Shown here: piece after piece, positions 29,461 through 44,745 of the stretch | How positions within the stretch are numbered: the first letter of the stretch is position 1 | Layout: every line of letters starts with the position of its first letter | Assembly (NCBI GenBank): GCA_026419515.1 | Contig: JANZZG010000018.1 | Location: 1-60,740 of the forward strand | From: Methylophilaceae bacterium | GTDB lineage: Bacteria; Pseudomonadota; Gammaproteobacteria; Burkholderiales; Methylophilaceae | Length of the DNA stretch: 60,740 nt | Direction of reading: 5' to 3' | Position numbers and translations under genes: made by a program | The notes under the pieces: model-generated | Seen by the model: only the letters and a program-made list of their open reading frames with translations | Told to the model about the DNA's origin: nothing | Databases searched by the model: none

Positions 29461-30234
29461 TCAGGCCGGATTGAAAAACCCGCTGGCCAGCAATTCCTCT
29501 GCCAATGCGTTGTAATCCCTGGCGCCTTGGCTGTGGGGCGCGAACGTGAATACATCGCGCCCATGGACGGGACTTTCCGCCAAACTCACGGTTTCGGCAA
29601 TGCGCGTTTCGCACAAGTCCTTCCCATAGTGCTCACGCAATTTATCGTAAATGTCATAGGACAGCCGTCTACGTGAATCGAAACGCGTCAACACCACGCG
29701 CCGCTCTATTCTTTTTCCCAGCGGTTTTTCCAGGACACGCAATGCGGCATCGAGTCGGTTGACTCCCTGCAACGACAAGTAATCAGCCGATACCGGGATC
29801 AGTAGGCGCTGCGCGGCGAATACCGCGTTGAGGGACAGCACGCCCAACATGGGGGAACAATCGATCAATACCGGGATCATCTCGTCCGGCAGCAGTTCCT
29901 GAGTCAATCCTTTCTTCAAATGGCTGGTGATATTGGGATTGCGCCCATACAACGCATCGATCTTGAACAGTTCCATGTGGGCTGGAATCAGATGCGCGCC
30001 ATTCGGCAGTTCGCGCATCAGTTGAGAAAGTGGCTTGTTTTCACTGTAGAAGGCGTAGATGGTCTCGCTGCTGGGCAGCCCTCTGATCCCACTAGCGAGC
30101 GTCAGATGGGCCTGTGGATCGAGGTCGATGCCCAAGGGAAAACGTCCACGTTGGGCCAAAGCCGCCAACAAATTGAGGCTAGTGGTGGTCTTGCCTACGC
30201 CCCCCTTCTGATTGAACACCGCGACCACAGACAT
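29461..30234 (-). CDS. Orphan ParA-family ATPase
   Basis: Deviant Walker ATPase of 257 residues: FNQKGGVGKTTTSLNLLAAL is the P-loop with signature lysine, GIDLDPQAHLTLA the switch I region, and PVLIDCSPMLGVLSLNA Walker B. It is distinct from the chromosomal ParA at 41384-42148 and has no ParB partner beside it. It lies 10 bases after glmS and its end abuts a decayed mrr fragment. It could position a plasmid-like or large protein cargo; the target is not visible. The last residues (ASGFFNPA) may have been altered by the event that left the mrr scar. Confidence 0.88.
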   Translation of the reverse strand: MSVVAVFNQKGGVGKTTTSLNLLAALAQRGRFPLGIDLDPQAHLTLASGIRGLPSSETIYAFYSENKPLSQLMRELPNGAHLIPAHMELFKIDALYGRNPNITSHLKKGLTQELLPDEMIPVLIDCSPMLGVLSLNAVFAAQRLLIPVSADYLSLQGVNRLDAALRVLEKPLGKRIERRVVLTRFDSRRRLSYDIYDKLREHYGKDLCETRIAETVSLAESPVHGRDVFTFAPHSQGARDYNALAEELLASGFFNPA

Positions 30235-30244
30235 GGCTGCGCCC

Positions 30245-32074
<1,830 letters not shown>

Positions 32075-32078
32075 GGCG

Positions 32079-33455
32079 CTAATGGTCCTTTTTTCGTGGC
32101 CGCTTCCAACCCAGGATGGTGAGCTGCTTGCAACGCGACAAAGTAAGCTCGCCAGCAGGAGCATCACGTGTGATGGTGGAACCTGCCCCTATGGTAGCCC
32201 CTTCGCCCACCGTCACGGGCGCCACCAGCTGCGTGTCGGATCCAATGAAAGCATAGTCTTCAATCACCGTACGATGTTTTTGGGCGCCATCGTAATTACA
32301 GGTGATGGTACCTGCTCCGATATTGACCTGACTGCCTACCGTGGCATCGCCGATATAGCTCAAATGATTGATCTTGCTCCCGACACCAACGGTACTGTTT
32401 TTTATTTCGACGAAATTCCCGATGTGTACCTGACTGTCGAGCACGGTGCCGGGACGTAATCGTGCGTATGGACCAATCACGGCCCCTTGCCCGATCTGCA
32501 CACCATCGAGGTGGCTATGGGGCTGGATTATGGTACCAGGTCCAATACGGGTATTGCGTATGACGCAATGTGCACCCACTTGCACACCATCTTCCAGTTC
32601 AACCTCGCCCTCGAACAGGCAATTGATGTCGATCATGACATCGCGTCCACACCTGAGTGTGCCGCGCACGTCCAGGCGGGCGGGATCGGCCAGCGTGACA
32701 CCTTGACGTAACAGGGATTCCGCCACGCGTTTTTGATAGAGACGTTCCACGCGAGCAAGATCAGCCTTGCTGTTGACCCCCAGCACTTCGGACGCATGTT
32801 GCGTTTGCACAGCCATCACGCGTACACCATCGGCTTTCGCCATCGCCACGACATCCGTGAGGTAATATTCACCTTGCGCATTGTTAGGCTGCAAGCGATC
32901 CAGCCAGCCAGCCAGCCGGGCTGTGGGCAATGCCATGATGCCCGTATTGACTTCGCGGATCGTGCGTTGCTCTGGCGTGGCATCACGTTCTTCCACGATA
33001 CCACACACTTCTCCTCCGAACGCACGGAGGATACGGCCATATCCCGTTGGGTCATCCAATTCCACGGTCAATATCGCCACATGACCATTCGAAGCATGGT
33101 GAATCACGTTGTGACATGTCCGCGCCGAGACCAATGGCACATCGCCCAACAACACCAGTGTCACCGGTGCTGTTGTGAGATGGGGCTGTGCTTGCATCAG
33201 GGCATGCCCAGTGCCTTTCTGCTCGCCTTGCCTGACCCAGATGACACGTCCATCCCCGATGGCCTGAGGCACTTTTTCACCACCAAAACCATACACCACG
33301 CAGCAGCATGATGGTTCGAGTGCCCAGGCCGTTTCGAGCACATGTAAAAGCAGAGGCCGGCCAGCCAGCGGATGCAATACTTTGGGAAGGTCGGAATGCA
33401 TGCGTGTACCCTTGCCGGCGGCAAGAATCACGACATTAGGAGCATGGACAGACAT
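32079..33455 (-). CDS. glmU: Bifunctional N-acetylglucosamine-1-phosphate uridyltransferase / glucosamine-1-phosphate acetyltransferase
   Basis: Makes UDP-GlcNAc for peptidoglycan and lipopolysaccharide; 458 residues. The uridyltransferase domain opens with [20 protein letters not shown], and the C-terminal half is a left-handed beta-helix of hexapeptide repeats with [20 protein letters not shown] (acetyltransferase). It starts only 17 bases after the T run of the ATP-synthase terminator and has no clear Shine-Dalgarno sequence. A TATACT at 33463-33468 would give a leaderless transcript if used. It is coupled to glmS. Confidence 0.97.
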   Translation of the reverse strand: MSVHAPNVVILAAGKGTRMHSDLPKVLHPLAGRPLLLHVLETAWALEPSCCCVVYGFGGEKVPQAIGDGRVIWVRQGEQKGTGHALMQAQPHLTTAPVTLVLLGDVPLVSARTCHNVIHHASNGHVAILTVELDDPTGYGRILRAFGGEVCGIVEERDATPEQRTIREVNTGIMALPTARLAGWLDRLQPNNAQGEYYLTDVVAMAKADGVRVMAVQTQHASEVLGVNSKADLARVERLYQKRVAESLLRQGVTLADPARLDVRGTLRCGRDVMIDINCLFEGEVELEDGVQVGAHCVIRNTRIGPGTIIQPHSHLDGVQIGQGAVIGPYARLRPGTVLDSQVHIGNFVEIKNSTVGVGSKINHLSYIGDATVGSQVNIGAGTITCNYDGAQKHRTVIEDYAFIGSDTQLVAPVTVGEGATIGAGSTITRDAPAGELTLSRCKQLTILGWKRPRKKDH

Positions 33456-33472
33456 ACTGATAAGTATAAAAC

Positions 33473-33500
33473 AAAAAAATAGGCAGCCAGCGGCTGCCTA
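33473..33500 (-). terminator. Intrinsic terminator of the ATP synthase operon
   Basis: On the minus strand TAGGCAGCC, loop GCT and GGCTGCCTA form a perfect 9-pair stem (33480-33500) followed by seven T residues (33473-33479). It lies 20 bases after the atpC stop and reads in the atp direction. Confidence 0.9.
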
Positions 33501-33520
33501 TACTTTATCGATGCTATGCA

Positions 33521-33946
33521 TCAATGATCTTTTTTGCGCAGCTTGCGTATCGTCTGCAACTGTGCCATGGCTTCTGCCAGCTCGACTTGGGCTCGTGCAT
33601 AATCAAGCTTGGAAGATTTGTCTTTCATGGCCTCTTCGGCCGCCTGCTTGGCTTCCAACGCTTTGGCTTCGTCGATATCGTGGCCGCGTATGGCCGTATC
33701 CGCCAATACAGTCACCACACTGGGCTGCACCTCGAGAATACCGCCCGAGACGAAGATGACCTCTTCCTCTTCCTGGTTCGGCACCTTGACACGTACTGCA
33801 CCCGGTCTAAGTAGACTGATGAATGGTGCGTGACGGGGATAGATCCCCACCTCACCCCTAACGGCTGGTGCTGCCACGAATTCCGCCAATCCAGAATAAA
33901 TGGACTGCTCAGCGCTCACGATGTCCACATGGATGGTCATTGCCAT
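33521..33946 (-). CDS. atpC: ATP synthase F1 epsilon subunit
   Basis: Central-stalk and regulatory subunit of the F1Fo ATP synthase, 141 residues. The N-terminal beta sandwich has [20 protein letters not shown] and [20 protein letters not shown], and the C-terminal helical hairpin (about 90-135) ends in [12 protein letters not shown]. It is the last gene of the atpIBEFHAGDC operon and is followed by a strong intrinsic terminator. Confidence 0.96.
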   Translation of the reverse strand: MAMTIHVDIVSAEQSIYSGLAEFVAAPAVRGEVGIYPRHAPFISLLRPGAVRVKVPNQEEEEVIFVSGGILEVQPSVVTVLADTAIRGHDIDEAKALEAKQAAEEAMKDKSSKLDYARAQVELAEAMAQLQTIRKLRKKDH

Positions 33947-33974
33947 GGTCTTGGGTTCTCGCGTGTGAAGTTAA

Positions 33975-35420
<1,446 letters not shown>

Positions 35421-35434
35421 TCATTGCGCCATCA

Positions 35435-36298
35435 TCAAACCGCAGCGGCACCGCTGACGATTTCGGATATTTCTTTGGTAATCGCGGCTTGACGCTCTTT
35501 GTTGTACATCAGCTTGAGTTCGCTGATCACGTTCTTGGCATTGTCAGAGGCGGCCTTCATCGCCACCATGCGTGCACTTTGTTCTGAGGCCATGTTCTCC
35601 GCTACGGCATGGAACACCAGTGATTCCACATAACGGATCAGCAGATCGTCGATCACTTCTTTGGCATTCGGCTCATAAATGTAGTCCCAATGCCCTTCCG
35701 CACTCCCTAGTTTCTCTCCGGACAGCGGCAACAGCTGCTCCAGGACCGGTTCCTGTTTCATGGTATTGATGAATCGGGTGTAGCACATATAAAGGGCATC
35801 GATCTCACCGGACACAAAAGCATCCAACATCACCTTGACTGGCCCGATCAGCTTTTCCATGTGTGGCGCATCGCCCAATCCATGCACCTGCGACTTCACA
35901 TTACCGCCGATGCGACTCATGAAACCGAGGCCTTTGTTGCCGATGGCACAGATGGAAATGGCTTTGCCTTCGCCTTCCCACTCTTTCATTCGGCTCAACG
36001 CCATGCGTAGTACATTGGTGTTGAGACCGCCACACAATCCTTTGTCGGAAGTGATGATGATCAGACCGACGTTTTTCACGCTGTCACGCTTGATCAGAAA
36101 CGGATGCTTGTATTCCGGATGCGCATGGGACAAGTGAGCAGCGACGTTACGGATTTTTTCGGCATAGGGACGAGCGGCACGCATCCGGTCCTGAGCCTTG
36201 CGCATTTTGGATGCCGCCACCATTTCCATGGCTTTGGTGATCTTGCGCGTATTCTCGATACTTTTGATCTTGTTGCGTATTTCCTTGCTGCCGGGCAT
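35435..36298 (-). CDS. atpG: ATP synthase F1 gamma subunit
   Basis: Rotor shaft of F1, 287 residues. The N-terminal helix [20 protein letters not shown] and the C-terminal helix with [15 protein letters not shown] form the coiled coil that turns within the alpha3beta3 ring. [17 protein letters not shown] in the middle domain is characteristic. It lies 12 bases after atpA. Confidence 0.97.
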   Translation of the reverse strand: MPGSKEIRNKIKSIENTRKITKAMEMVAASKMRKAQDRMRAARPYAEKIRNVAAHLSHAHPEYKHPFLIKRDSVKNVGLIIITSDKGLCGGLNTNVLRMALSRMKEWEGEGKAISICAIGNKGLGFMSRIGGNVKSQVHGLGDAPHMEKLIGPVKVMLDAFVSGEIDALYMCYTRFINTMKQEPVLEQLLPLSGEKLGSAEGHWDYIYEPNAKEVIDDLLIRYVESLVFHAVAENMASEQSARMVAMKAASDNAKNVISELKLMYNKERQAAITKEISEIVSGAAAV

Positions 36299-36310
36299 GT
36301 CGCGCTCCGT

Positions 36311-37852
36311 TTAGTAGGCGTTGGTTGCCTTGAAATCCTGAATCGCTGCGGCCAGCGCTTGTTCGTCCTCCTTACTCAGGTCCTTGGTGGTCTCGATGTT
36401 GTCCATTAGTGCCTTGTATTTTGACTTCATAAAGGAATGCAGTGCAGACTCGAACGCCAGCACCTTGTTCACCGGGACATCGTCCAGATAACCCCCATTG
36501 ACGGCAAAGAGCGACACCGCCATTTCCGAAACGCTCATCGGAGCATACTGTACCTGCTTCATCAACTCGGTCACGCGGCGTCCGCGCTCCAGTTGTTTGC
36601 GGGTAGCTTCATCGAGGTCGGAGGCGAACTGGGCGAATGCCGCCAGCTCACGATACTGCGCGAGCGCGAGACGCACACCCCCGCCCAGTTTCTTGATGAC
36701 TTTGGTCTGCGCAGCACCACCCACGCGGGATACCGAAATACCCGCATTCATGGCAGGACGTATCCCAGCGTTGAACAGGTCGGTTTCCAGAAAGATCTGG
36801 CCGTCGGTAATGGAAATCACATTGGTGGGAACGAAAGCCGAAACGTCACCTGCCTGGGTTTCGATCACCGGGAGCGCAGTCAATGAACCCGTTTTACCCT
36901 TGACTTCACCGTTGGTGAATTTCTCAACGTATTCAGCGTTGACGCGCGCGGCCCGCTCCAGCAAGCGGGAATGCAAATAAAACACATCCCCTGGATAGGC
37001 TTCCCGACCTGGTGGACGACGCAGCAGCAGCGATACTTGACGGTAGGCCCAGGCTTGCTTGGTCAAGTCGTCATAAATGATGAGCGCATCCATGCCTCGG
37101 TCACGGAAATACTCACCCATGGTGCAACCCGCATAGGGTGCAATGAACTGCATCGCAGCAGATTCAGAAGCCGTGGCGGCGACCACGATGGTATATTCCA
37201 TCGCACCATGTTCTTCCAGCTTGCGCACTACGTTGGCCACGGTGGAAGCCTTTTGACCCACCGCCACGTAGATGCAGAACATGTTCTGACCCTTTTGGTT
37301 GATGATAGTGTCTACGGCGACGGCCGTCTTGCCGGTCTGGCGGTCACCAATGATCAACTCACGCTGACCTCGCCCGATCGGCACCATGGAGTCGATCGCC
37401 TTGAGCCCGGTTTGTACCGGCTGTGATACCGATTGGCGAGCGATGACGCCGGGCGCGACCTTTTCGATCTTGTCGGTCAGCTTGGCGTTGATCGGCCCTT
37501 TGCCATCGATGGGCTGACCAAGCGCGTTCACCACCCGCCCCAATAATTCCGGACCAACGGGCACTTCCAAGATACGTCCCGTGCACTTGACGGTCGCGCC
37601 TTCGGAAATATGCTCGTATTCACCCAAAATCACCGCGCCCACGGAATCACGCTCCAAGTTGAGCGCCATGCCATAAGTATTGCCCGGGAATTCCAGCATT
37701 TCGCCCTGCATGACATCGGACAATCCGTGAATGCGCACGATACCGTCGGTCACGGAAACCACCGTCCCTTGAGTGCGCGCTTCAGCGCTGGCATCGAAAT
37801 TTTCCAAGCGACTTTTGATCAGTTCACTGATTTCAGATGTGCTCAATTGCAT
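36311..37852 (-). CDS. atpA: ATP synthase F1 alpha subunit
   Basis: Non-catalytic nucleotide-binding subunit, 513 residues. The P-loop is [18 protein letters not shown] (about 169-186). The N-terminus [20 protein letters not shown] binds delta, and the signature [20 protein letters not shown] is complete. It starts 9 bases after the atpH stop. Confidence 0.98.
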   Translation of the reverse strand: MQLSTSEISELIKSRLENFDASAEARTQGTVVSVTDGIVRIHGLSDVMQGEMLEFPGNTYGMALNLERDSVGAVILGEYEHISEGATVKCTGRILEVPVGPELLGRVVNALGQPIDGKGPINAKLTDKIEKVAPGVIARQSVSQPVQTGLKAIDSMVPIGRGQRELIIGDRQTGKTAVAVDTIINQKGQNMFCIYVAVGQKASTVANVVRKLEEHGAMEYTIVVAATASESAAMQFIAPYAGCTMGEYFRDRGMDALIIYDDLTKQAWAYRQVSLLLRRPPGREAYPGDVFYLHSRLLERAARVNAEYVEKFTNGEVKGKTGSLTALPVIETQAGDVSAFVPTNVISITDGQIFLETDLFNAGIRPAMNAGISVSRVGGAAQTKVIKKLGGGVRLALAQYRELAAFAQFASDLDEATRKQLERGRRVTELMKQVQYAPMSVSEMAVSLFAVNGGYLDDVPVNKVLAFESALHSFMKSKYKALMDNIETTKDLSKEDEQALAAAIQDFKATNAY

Positions 37853-37861
37853 TTGTCTCTC

Positions 37862-38398
37862 CTAACCTTTCAGCGTATACGCCATTTCCTGGAGGCGGCC
37901 ACGCACTGAAGCATCGATCACGGTGTCGCCCACGATGACTTTCACGCCACCAATGATCTCGGGATCCACATCGACCTTTGCTACGATTTTTTGCTTGAAG
38001 CGGGACTCCAGCCGGGCAACGATCATTTTGATTTGATCATCGGTCAACGCGGTAGCGGCTATGATCTGCGCCTCTGCTACGCCTTCGTCCTGCGCTCTCA
38101 TTTCCTCGAAAAGCCGCGCGATCTCTGGCACCAGACACAATCGCCTGTTTTCCAGCAACAACCTGACCAAGTTGACGCCCGCTGCATCCAACCGATCGCC
38201 AGCGACATCCAGAAATACCTTTTCTACCTGGGCGCGAGTTACCCTAGGATCATCGTCGAGTGCGCACATCTGGGCATCCTCGGCAATCGCTTTGATCAAG
38301 GCCAGCATCTCAGACCAGTGTGCCAACGCCCCTTTTACCTTCGCCAGCCGGTAGATTGCAGCTGCGTAGGGCCTTGCTATGGTGACCGGTTCAGCCAT
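37862..38398 (-). CDS. atpH: ATP synthase F1 delta subunit
   Basis: Peripheral-stalk cap of 178 residues linking F1 alpha to the Fo b dimer. The N-terminal six-helix domain starts TIARPYAAAIYRLAKVKGAL, and the C-terminal part has VDPEIIGGVKVIVGDTVIDA followed by SVRGRLQEM, the family signature. It lies 6 bases after atpF. Confidence 0.96.
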   Translation of the reverse strand: MAEPVTIARPYAAAIYRLAKVKGALAHWSEMLALIKAIAEDAQMCALDDDPRVTRAQVEKVFLDVAGDRLDAAGVNLVRLLLENRRLCLVPEIARLFEEMRAQDEGVAEAQIIAATALTDDQIKMIVARLESRFKQKIVAKVDVDPEIIGGVKVIVGDTVIDASVRGRLQEMAYTLKG

Positions 38399-38404
38399 GA
38401 TGGG

Positions 38405-38875
38405 TTACAGCTCCTTGGCGATGGCCGTCAGCATTTCAGCATGCGCCTTGGCATCGATTTCCCTACGTAGGATCTTTTCGGCCCCCGCGATAGAGAGCTC
38501 GACGACCTGTTGGCGCAAACTTTCCTTGGCACGGTTCACTTCCTGCTCGATTTCGGCCTTGGCACCCGCAATGATACGTTCACCTTCAGCCCTCGCATTC
38601 GCTTTGGCCTCATCGATGATCTCAGCGGCGCGTTTTTCGGCTTGCGCAATGATCTCGGATGCCTTTTCCTTGGCCGCATGCAGCTCTTGAGTGGCACGCT
38701 TGGCCGCCAACTCCAGCTCGTGTTTGCCGCGCTCCGCTGCAGCCAGCCCATCGGCGATCTGTTTTTGGCGAGTCGTCAACGCCCCCATGATGGGTGGCCA
38801 AACGAACTTCATGCAGAACCAGACGAACAGAACGAACATGATGGTCTGCGCGAGAAGGGTTGCATTGATGTTCAT
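38405..38875 (-). CDS. atpF: ATP synthase Fo b subunit
   Basis: Peripheral stalk of 156 residues. A single N-terminal membrane helix (about residues 5-27, with [18 protein letters not shown]) is followed by a long charged coiled coil rich in Ala, Lys and Glu and a C-terminal delta-binding helix. Dimerises. It is 47 bases after atpE. Confidence 0.96.
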   Translation of the reverse strand: MNINATLLAQTIMFVLFVWFCMKFVWPPIMGALTTRQKQIADGLAAAERGKHELELAAKRATQELHAAKEKASEIIAQAEKRAAEIIDEAKANARAEGERIIAGAKAEIEQEVNRAKESLRQQVVELSIAGAEKILRREIDAKAHAEMLTAIAKEL

Positions 38876-38922
38876 GCAAAAACCTTTCCTAAGAATTCGC
38901 AGGATACGAAATCATTCAGGGG

Positions 38923-39162
<240 letters not shown>

Positions 39163-39206
39163 TTAATATCTCCTTTTTAAGTCAAAAAGTGAAAGATTGA
39201 TAAAAC

Positions 39207-40461
<1,255 letters not shown>

Positions 40462-40485
40462 CGCGCACGTCCAGCAAGATTTCTA

Positions 40486-40514
40486 ATCCTATCAATACCT
40501 ATCGAGAGTGTCAA
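40486..40514 (-). promoter_or_regulatory. Sigma-70 promoter of the ATP synthase operon
   Basis: On the minus strand a perfect TTGACA (40509-40514) and TAGGAT (40486-40491) are separated by exactly 17 bases. Transcription is expected near 40479, about 18 bases ahead of atpI. This separates atp from the upstream parA-parB run. Confidence 0.7.
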
Positions 40515-40523
40515 ATCCACACC

Positions 40524-41387
40524 TCAGCCGGAGACTTCGGCCAAGCCCATACGAGCCAAAATCCCTTCTAGTTCATCGAGCGAATTGAATTCCACGACCA
40601 ATTTACCAGCACCTTTATGTGTATGGCGTATTGTCACTTTGGCAGCCAAGTGGTCGGCGATTTCTTCCTGTAATCTGAGTATATCGCGATCAGGTTCGAT
40701 CACGGCTTTTTTGCGAGGACGTAGCATGGCGTGCACCAGGCGCTCTGCCTCCCGTACCGATAGCTTTTTTTGTGCGATTTGCTGGGCTATCGCAATCTGC
40801 TTGGCACCCTCCAGGGACAACAGGGCACGCGCATGCCCCATGTCGATATGTCCCTGCATCAGCAACTCTTGCACCGGCATGGCCAGATTGAGAAGCCGCA
40901 ACAAATTGGTTACCGCGGTCCTAGAGCGCCCTATCGAATCCGCCGCCATTTGATGGGTCATGTTGAATTCGTCGATCAAACGCTTAATACCCGCAGCCTC
41001 TTCCAATGGGTTGAGATTCTCCCGCTGGATGTTTTCGATCAACGACATTGCCAAAGCGGCTTCATCTGCTATCTCACGTACCAAGGCGGGTATCGTGTCC
41101 ATGCCGGCCAGCTGTGCGGCACGCCAACGGCGCTCGCCAGCGACGATTTCATATTGGTCTTGGTCTATTGGGCGCACCAGAATGGGGGACATGACACCCC
41201 GCGCCTTGATGGACTCAGCCAGCTGCTGTAAGGATTCTTGATCCATTTGGGTGCGAGGCTGGTATTTGCCTGGTTGGAGCTGACCCACTTTCAAAGTACG
41301 CAGCACGTCATTGCGCGCAACCGCATCCAGGTCACCACCCAGCAAAGCATCCAAGCCGCGTCCAAGCCCTTTTTGCGTCGCCATCAT
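40524..41387 (-). CDS. parB: Chromosome-partitioning protein ParB (Spo0J)
   Basis: CTP-dependent DNA clamp of about 287 residues that loads at parS and organises the origin region. GLGRGLDALLGG is the N-terminal ParA-stimulating motif. IVAGERRWRAAQLAGMDTIP is the CTP-binding/arginine-rich box, and a helix-turn-helix follows (QMAADSIGRSRTAVTNLLRL). Start at 41387 or the next Met at 41384; the former overlaps the parA stop. Two parS sites are in the window. Confidence 0.97.
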   Translation of the reverse strand: MMATQKGLGRGLDALLGGDLDAVARNDVLRTLKVGQLQPGKYQPRTQMDQESLQQLAESIKARGVMSPILVRPIDQDQYEIVAGERRWRAAQLAGMDTIPALVREIADEAALAMSLIENIQRENLNPLEEAAGIKRLIDEFNMTHQMAADSIGRSRTAVTNLLRLLNLAMPVQELLMQGHIDMGHARALLSLEGAKQIAIAQQIAQKKLSVREAERLVHAMLRPRKKAVIEPDRDILRLQEEIADHLAAKVTIRHTHKGAGKLVVEFNSLDELEGILARMGLAEVSG

Positions 41388-42148
41388 TTCGTCCCTCGAT
41401 TAATCATTTCTCCCGCCAACGCCAAATAGGCCTGCGCACCTTTGGAAGATTTGTCGTGATACAGGACGGGGACCCCATAACTGGGTGCCTCCGCCAGACG
41501 AATGTTGCGCGGGATCACGGTACGGTACACCTTATCACCAAAATGCCGTTCCAACTGGGCTGACACTTGTTGGGCCAGCATGTTGCGCGGATCGAACATG
41601 GTGCGCAACAGCCCCTCGATTTCCAGCACCGGGTTGAGATAAGCACGTACTTTCTTGATCGTTTTGACTAGGTCAGAAAGTCCTTCCAAAGCATAGTACT
41701 CGCACTGCATCGGGATCAGTACGGCCTGTGATGCAGTCAATGCATTGACTGTGATGAGATTGAGTGCGGGCGGACAATCAATAAGGACATAATCATATGG
41801 CTCTTTGAGCTCGCCAAAGGCATTTTTGAGACGGGCTTCACGCGCGAGCTCATTGACCAGCTCGACTTCCGCTCCAGCCAACTCCCGATTGGCCGGGATG
41901 ACGTCGTATCCTCCTTTCGCTGCTTGCATTTTCACAGCGGACAACGGCTTTTCCCCCAGCAATACGTGGTAGACAGTCGCGCCCAGTGCATCCTTGTCGA
42001 TGCCACTTCCCATGGTCGCATTGCCTTGTGGGTCGAGGTCCACCATGAGCACACGCCGTTTGGTCGCGGCCAGACTGGCGGCCAAATTGACGCAGGTGGT
42101 CGTTTTGCCCACACCGCCCTTTTGATTGGTAATGGCAAGTATCTTCAT
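41384..42148 (-). CDS. parA: Chromosome-partitioning ATPase ParA (Soj)
   Basis: Walker-type ATPase of 254 residues driving origin segregation. TNQKGGVGKTTTCVNLAASL is the P-loop, VDLDPQGNATMGSGI follows, and YVLIDCPPALNLITVNA is Walker B. It overlaps rsmG and parB by 4 bases each. A second, unlinked ParA paralogue lies at 29461-30234. Confidence 0.97.
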   Translation of the reverse strand: MKILAITNQKGGVGKTTTCVNLAASLAATKRRVLMVDLDPQGNATMGSGIDKDALGATVYHVLLGEKPLSAVKMQAAKGGYDVIPANRELAGAEVELVNELAREARLKNAFGELKEPYDYVLIDCPPALNLITVNALTASQAVLIPMQCEYYALEGLSDLVKTIKKVRAYLNPVLEIEGLLRTMFDPRNMLAQQVSAQLERHFGDKVYRTVIPRNIRLAEAPSYGVPVLYHDKSSKGAQAYLALAGEMINRGTK

Positions 42149-42765
42149 CTGGATTGCCTGACCAAAACCAAATGTCGCTGGGCTTCGAGTCCGGGAATGC
42201 GTAGCGGGATGACCTCGACTTCACAGGCTTTGAGCTGGGCGATTTCATCATAGGGATACACGCCCTTCATCGCCATCCATACCCCATTCTTGGCAAGCAC
42301 GTGATGCGTAAGTCGGGTGAACTCCTCCAAATCGGAAAATGCTCGTGAAATCACTACTTCGAACGTTTGGTCCGGCCGATATCGCTCCACCCGCGTGCAC
42401 ACCACTTCGAAATTGGTAAGCCCCAACTCGGCTTTGACCTGACGCTGAAAAACGATTTTTTTGTGGCTGGAATCCAAGGAGACGACCTGCATGCACGGTC
42501 GAACGATGGCCAATGGGATACCAGGCAATCCTCCACCACTGCCTACGTCCAGCAACCTTGCTGTAGACAAATGGGGCAGTACCGACAGACTGTCCATGAC
42601 GTGCATGGTCACCATCGCATCGATATCTCGGACCGCCGTCAGATTATGCACTTTGTTCCATTTGGCAAGCAATTCCAGATACTCAAGTAGCTGCTGCTGC
42701 TGCTCAGACGATACCTCCAATCCCATCGCGCGCAGTCCTTCCGCGAGTTTCTGCTGGGGTGTCAT
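42145..42765 (-). CDS. rsmG: 16S rRNA (guanine-527-N7)-methyltransferase
   Basis: Methylates G527 of 16S rRNA; 206 residues. [20 protein letters not shown] is the SAM-binding motif, and [20 protein letters not shown] follows. It overlaps mnmG and parA by 4 bases (ATGA), a standard order near the origin. Loss in other bacteria gives low-level streptomycin resistance. Confidence 0.97.
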   Translation of the reverse strand: MTPQQKLAEGLRAMGLEVSSEQQQQLLEYLELLAKWNKVHNLTAVRDIDAMVTMHVMDSLSVLPHLSTARLLDVGSGGGLPGIPLAIVRPCMQVVSLDSSHKKIVFQRQVKAELGLTNFEVVCTRVERYRPDQTFEVVISRAFSDLEEFTRLTHHVLAKNGVWMAMKGVYPYDEIAQLKACEVEVIPLRIPGLEAQRHLVLVRQSR

Positions 42766-44645
42766 GCCACCGCCTTGTGCTTTTTCTTCAGATAAACCAA
42801 CAACAAGGAGATGGCCGCGGGAGTAACACCGGAGATACGACTGGCCTGACCCAATGTCTGTGGCCGGTGAGCATTGAGCTTTTGCTGTACCTCGATCGAG
42901 AGCCCGCGCACCTCGCTGTAGTCGAGATCGGCGGGCAGTGGCATTTCTTCATAAAAACGCGTCCGCGCGATTTCCTGCCGTTGGCGGTCGATGTAGCCTT
43001 GATATTTCGCAGCGATCTCCACCTGCTGGCTTACCTGTGCATCCGACTCACCAGGACCGACGCCAGGCAAGGTCATCAACATCGAGTAACTCACTTCGGG
43101 ACGTCGCAACAATTCGAACAACGTATATTCTTTCTCGATACTTTTCCCCAATATCCGCTCGGCCTCGGTCGCGGACGGCTGTTCCGGTCGCACGAAAGTC
43201 CGTCTGAGTCGTTCCAGCTCGCGTGCCACGGCCTCCTGTTTGCGGCAAAACGCTTCCCAGCGCACGTCATCGACCAAGCCCAGCTTACGGCCGATTTCCG
43301 TCAGACGCGCATCCGCGTTATCCTCACGCAACTGCAAACGATACTCCGCACGACTGGTGAACATGCGATAAGGCTCACTCACCCCGCGTGTAATGAGGTC
43401 ATCCACCAATACCCCCAGATAGGCTTGATCCCGTCTGGGACACCATGGCTCCCGTTCAGTCGCTTGCAGCGCGGCATTGATCCCAGCCAGTAGCCCCTGG
43501 GCTGCTGCCTCCTCATAACCCGTCGTGCCATTGATCTGTCCGGCGAAAAACAGGCCGGATATTGTTTTTGTTTCCAGCGAACTTTTCAGATTGCGCGGGT
43601 CGTAATAGTCGTATTCGATGGCATAGCCTGGACGCACGAGATGCGCTTTTTCCAACCCACGTATGCTATGCACGAGTTCGAGCTGAACATCGAAAGGTAG
43701 ACTCGTCGATATGCCATTCGGGTAAACCTCATGTGTATCGAGTCCCTCCGGCTCCAAAAATATCTGGTGTGAGTCTTTCTCGGAGAAGCGTACCACCTTG
43801 TCTTCTATGGAGGGACAATAACGTGGTCCCACGCCCTCGATCACACCGGTGTACATCGGTGAGCGGTCCAGCCCGTTTCTAATGATCTCATGAGTACGTT
43901 GGTTGGTATGGGTAATCCAGCAAGGCAACTGTCTTGGATGCTGGTCGGCACTCCCCAGAAAAGAAAACACCGGCACCGGCTCATCTCCGGGCTGAGGCTC
44001 CAACACGGTATAGTCGATGGTACGACCATCGATGCGTGGCGGCGTACCCGTTTTGAGCCGCCCTGCAGGCAAACCGATTTCACGTAGCCGAGCTGCCAAG
44101 GAAATAGCGGGGGGATCCCCTGCACGACCGGCACGATAGTTTTTCAGGCCGACATGAACCAACCCGTTCAAGAAAGTTCCCGTAGTCAACACCACTGTTT
44201 TCGATGCAAAGCGTATCCCGAGCTGTGTCACCACGCCGACGGCGCGGTTGCCTTGCAGTATGATGTCATCCACCGCTTGCTGAAACAGCCAAAGATTGGG
44301 CTGGTTTTCCAGTCGCTTCCGAATCGCCGCTTTATACAGGACACGGTCCGCCTGCGCACGCGTGGCGCGCACCGCTGGGCCCTTGGAGGAATTCAGGATG
44401 CGAAACTGAATGCCACTCTCGTCGGTGGCCGCGGCCATCGCACCTCCCAATGCATCGATTTCCTTGACCAGATGCCCTTTGCCTATGCCTCCGATGGAGG
44501 GGTTGCATGACATCTGGCCAAGCGTTTCGATGTTGTGAGTAAGCAACAAGGTCTTGCATCCCATGCGGGCAGCCGCCAGCGCGGCTTCGGTACCAGCATG
44601 ACCGCCGCCTACGACGATGACATCGAAAACATCAGGAAATTGCAT
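42762..44645 (-). CDS. mnmG: tRNA uridine-5-carboxymethylaminomethyl modification enzyme MnmG
   Basis: FAD-dependent partner of MnmE (encoded just upstream in transcription order) that installs the cmnm5 group at U34; 627 residues. FAD-binding [19 protein letters not shown], and [20 protein letters not shown] and [16 protein letters not shown] are family signatures. A helical C-terminal domain ends with [20 protein letters not shown], the MnmE/tRNA-binding part. Separated from mnmE by 100 bases that hold a parS site. Confidence 0.97.
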   Translation of the reverse strand: MQFPDVFDVIVVGGGHAGTEAALAAARMGCKTLLLTHNIETLGQMSCNPSIGGIGKGHLVKEIDALGGAMAAATDESGIQFRILNSSKGPAVRATRAQADRVLYKAAIRKRLENQPNLWLFQQAVDDIILQGNRAVGVVTQLGIRFASKTVVLTTGTFLNGLVHVGLKNYRAGRAGDPPAISLAARLREIGLPAGRLKTGTPPRIDGRTIDYTVLEPQPGDEPVPVFSFLGSADQHPRQLPCWITHTNQRTHEIIRNGLDRSPMYTGVIEGVGPRYCPSIEDKVVRFSEKDSHQIFLEPEGLDTHEVYPNGISTSLPFDVQLELVHSIRGLEKAHLVRPGYAIEYDYYDPRNLKSSLETKTISGLFFAGQINGTTGYEEAAAQGLLAGINAALQATEREPWCPRRDQAYLGVLVDDLITRGVSEPYRMFTSRAEYRLQLREDNADARLTEIGRKLGLVDDVRWEAFCRKQEAVARELERLRRTFVRPEQPSATEAERILGKSIEKEYTLFELLRRPEVSYSMLMTLPGVGPGESDAQVSQQVEIAAKYQGYIDRQRQEIARTRFYEEMPLPADLDYSEVRGLSIEVQQKLNAHRPQTLGQASRISGVTPAAISLLLVYLKKKHKAVA

Positions 44646-44728
44646 GTGTTGGCGCCACCATCACATATTTCAAAAGCTGAAGAGACCGCTCATGATACTG
44701 TAATGGACCCAGCTTGTCAGGCCAGGCA

Positions 44729-44744
44729 TGTTTCACGTGAAACA
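44729..44744. promoter_or_regulatory. parS centromere site (perfect 16-mer)
   Basis: TGTTTCACGTGAAACA matches the consensus ParB-loading site at all 16 positions, in the mnmG-mnmE spacer, about 3.4 kb from parB and 4 kb from dnaA. Confidence 0.93.
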
Positions 44745-44745
44745 C

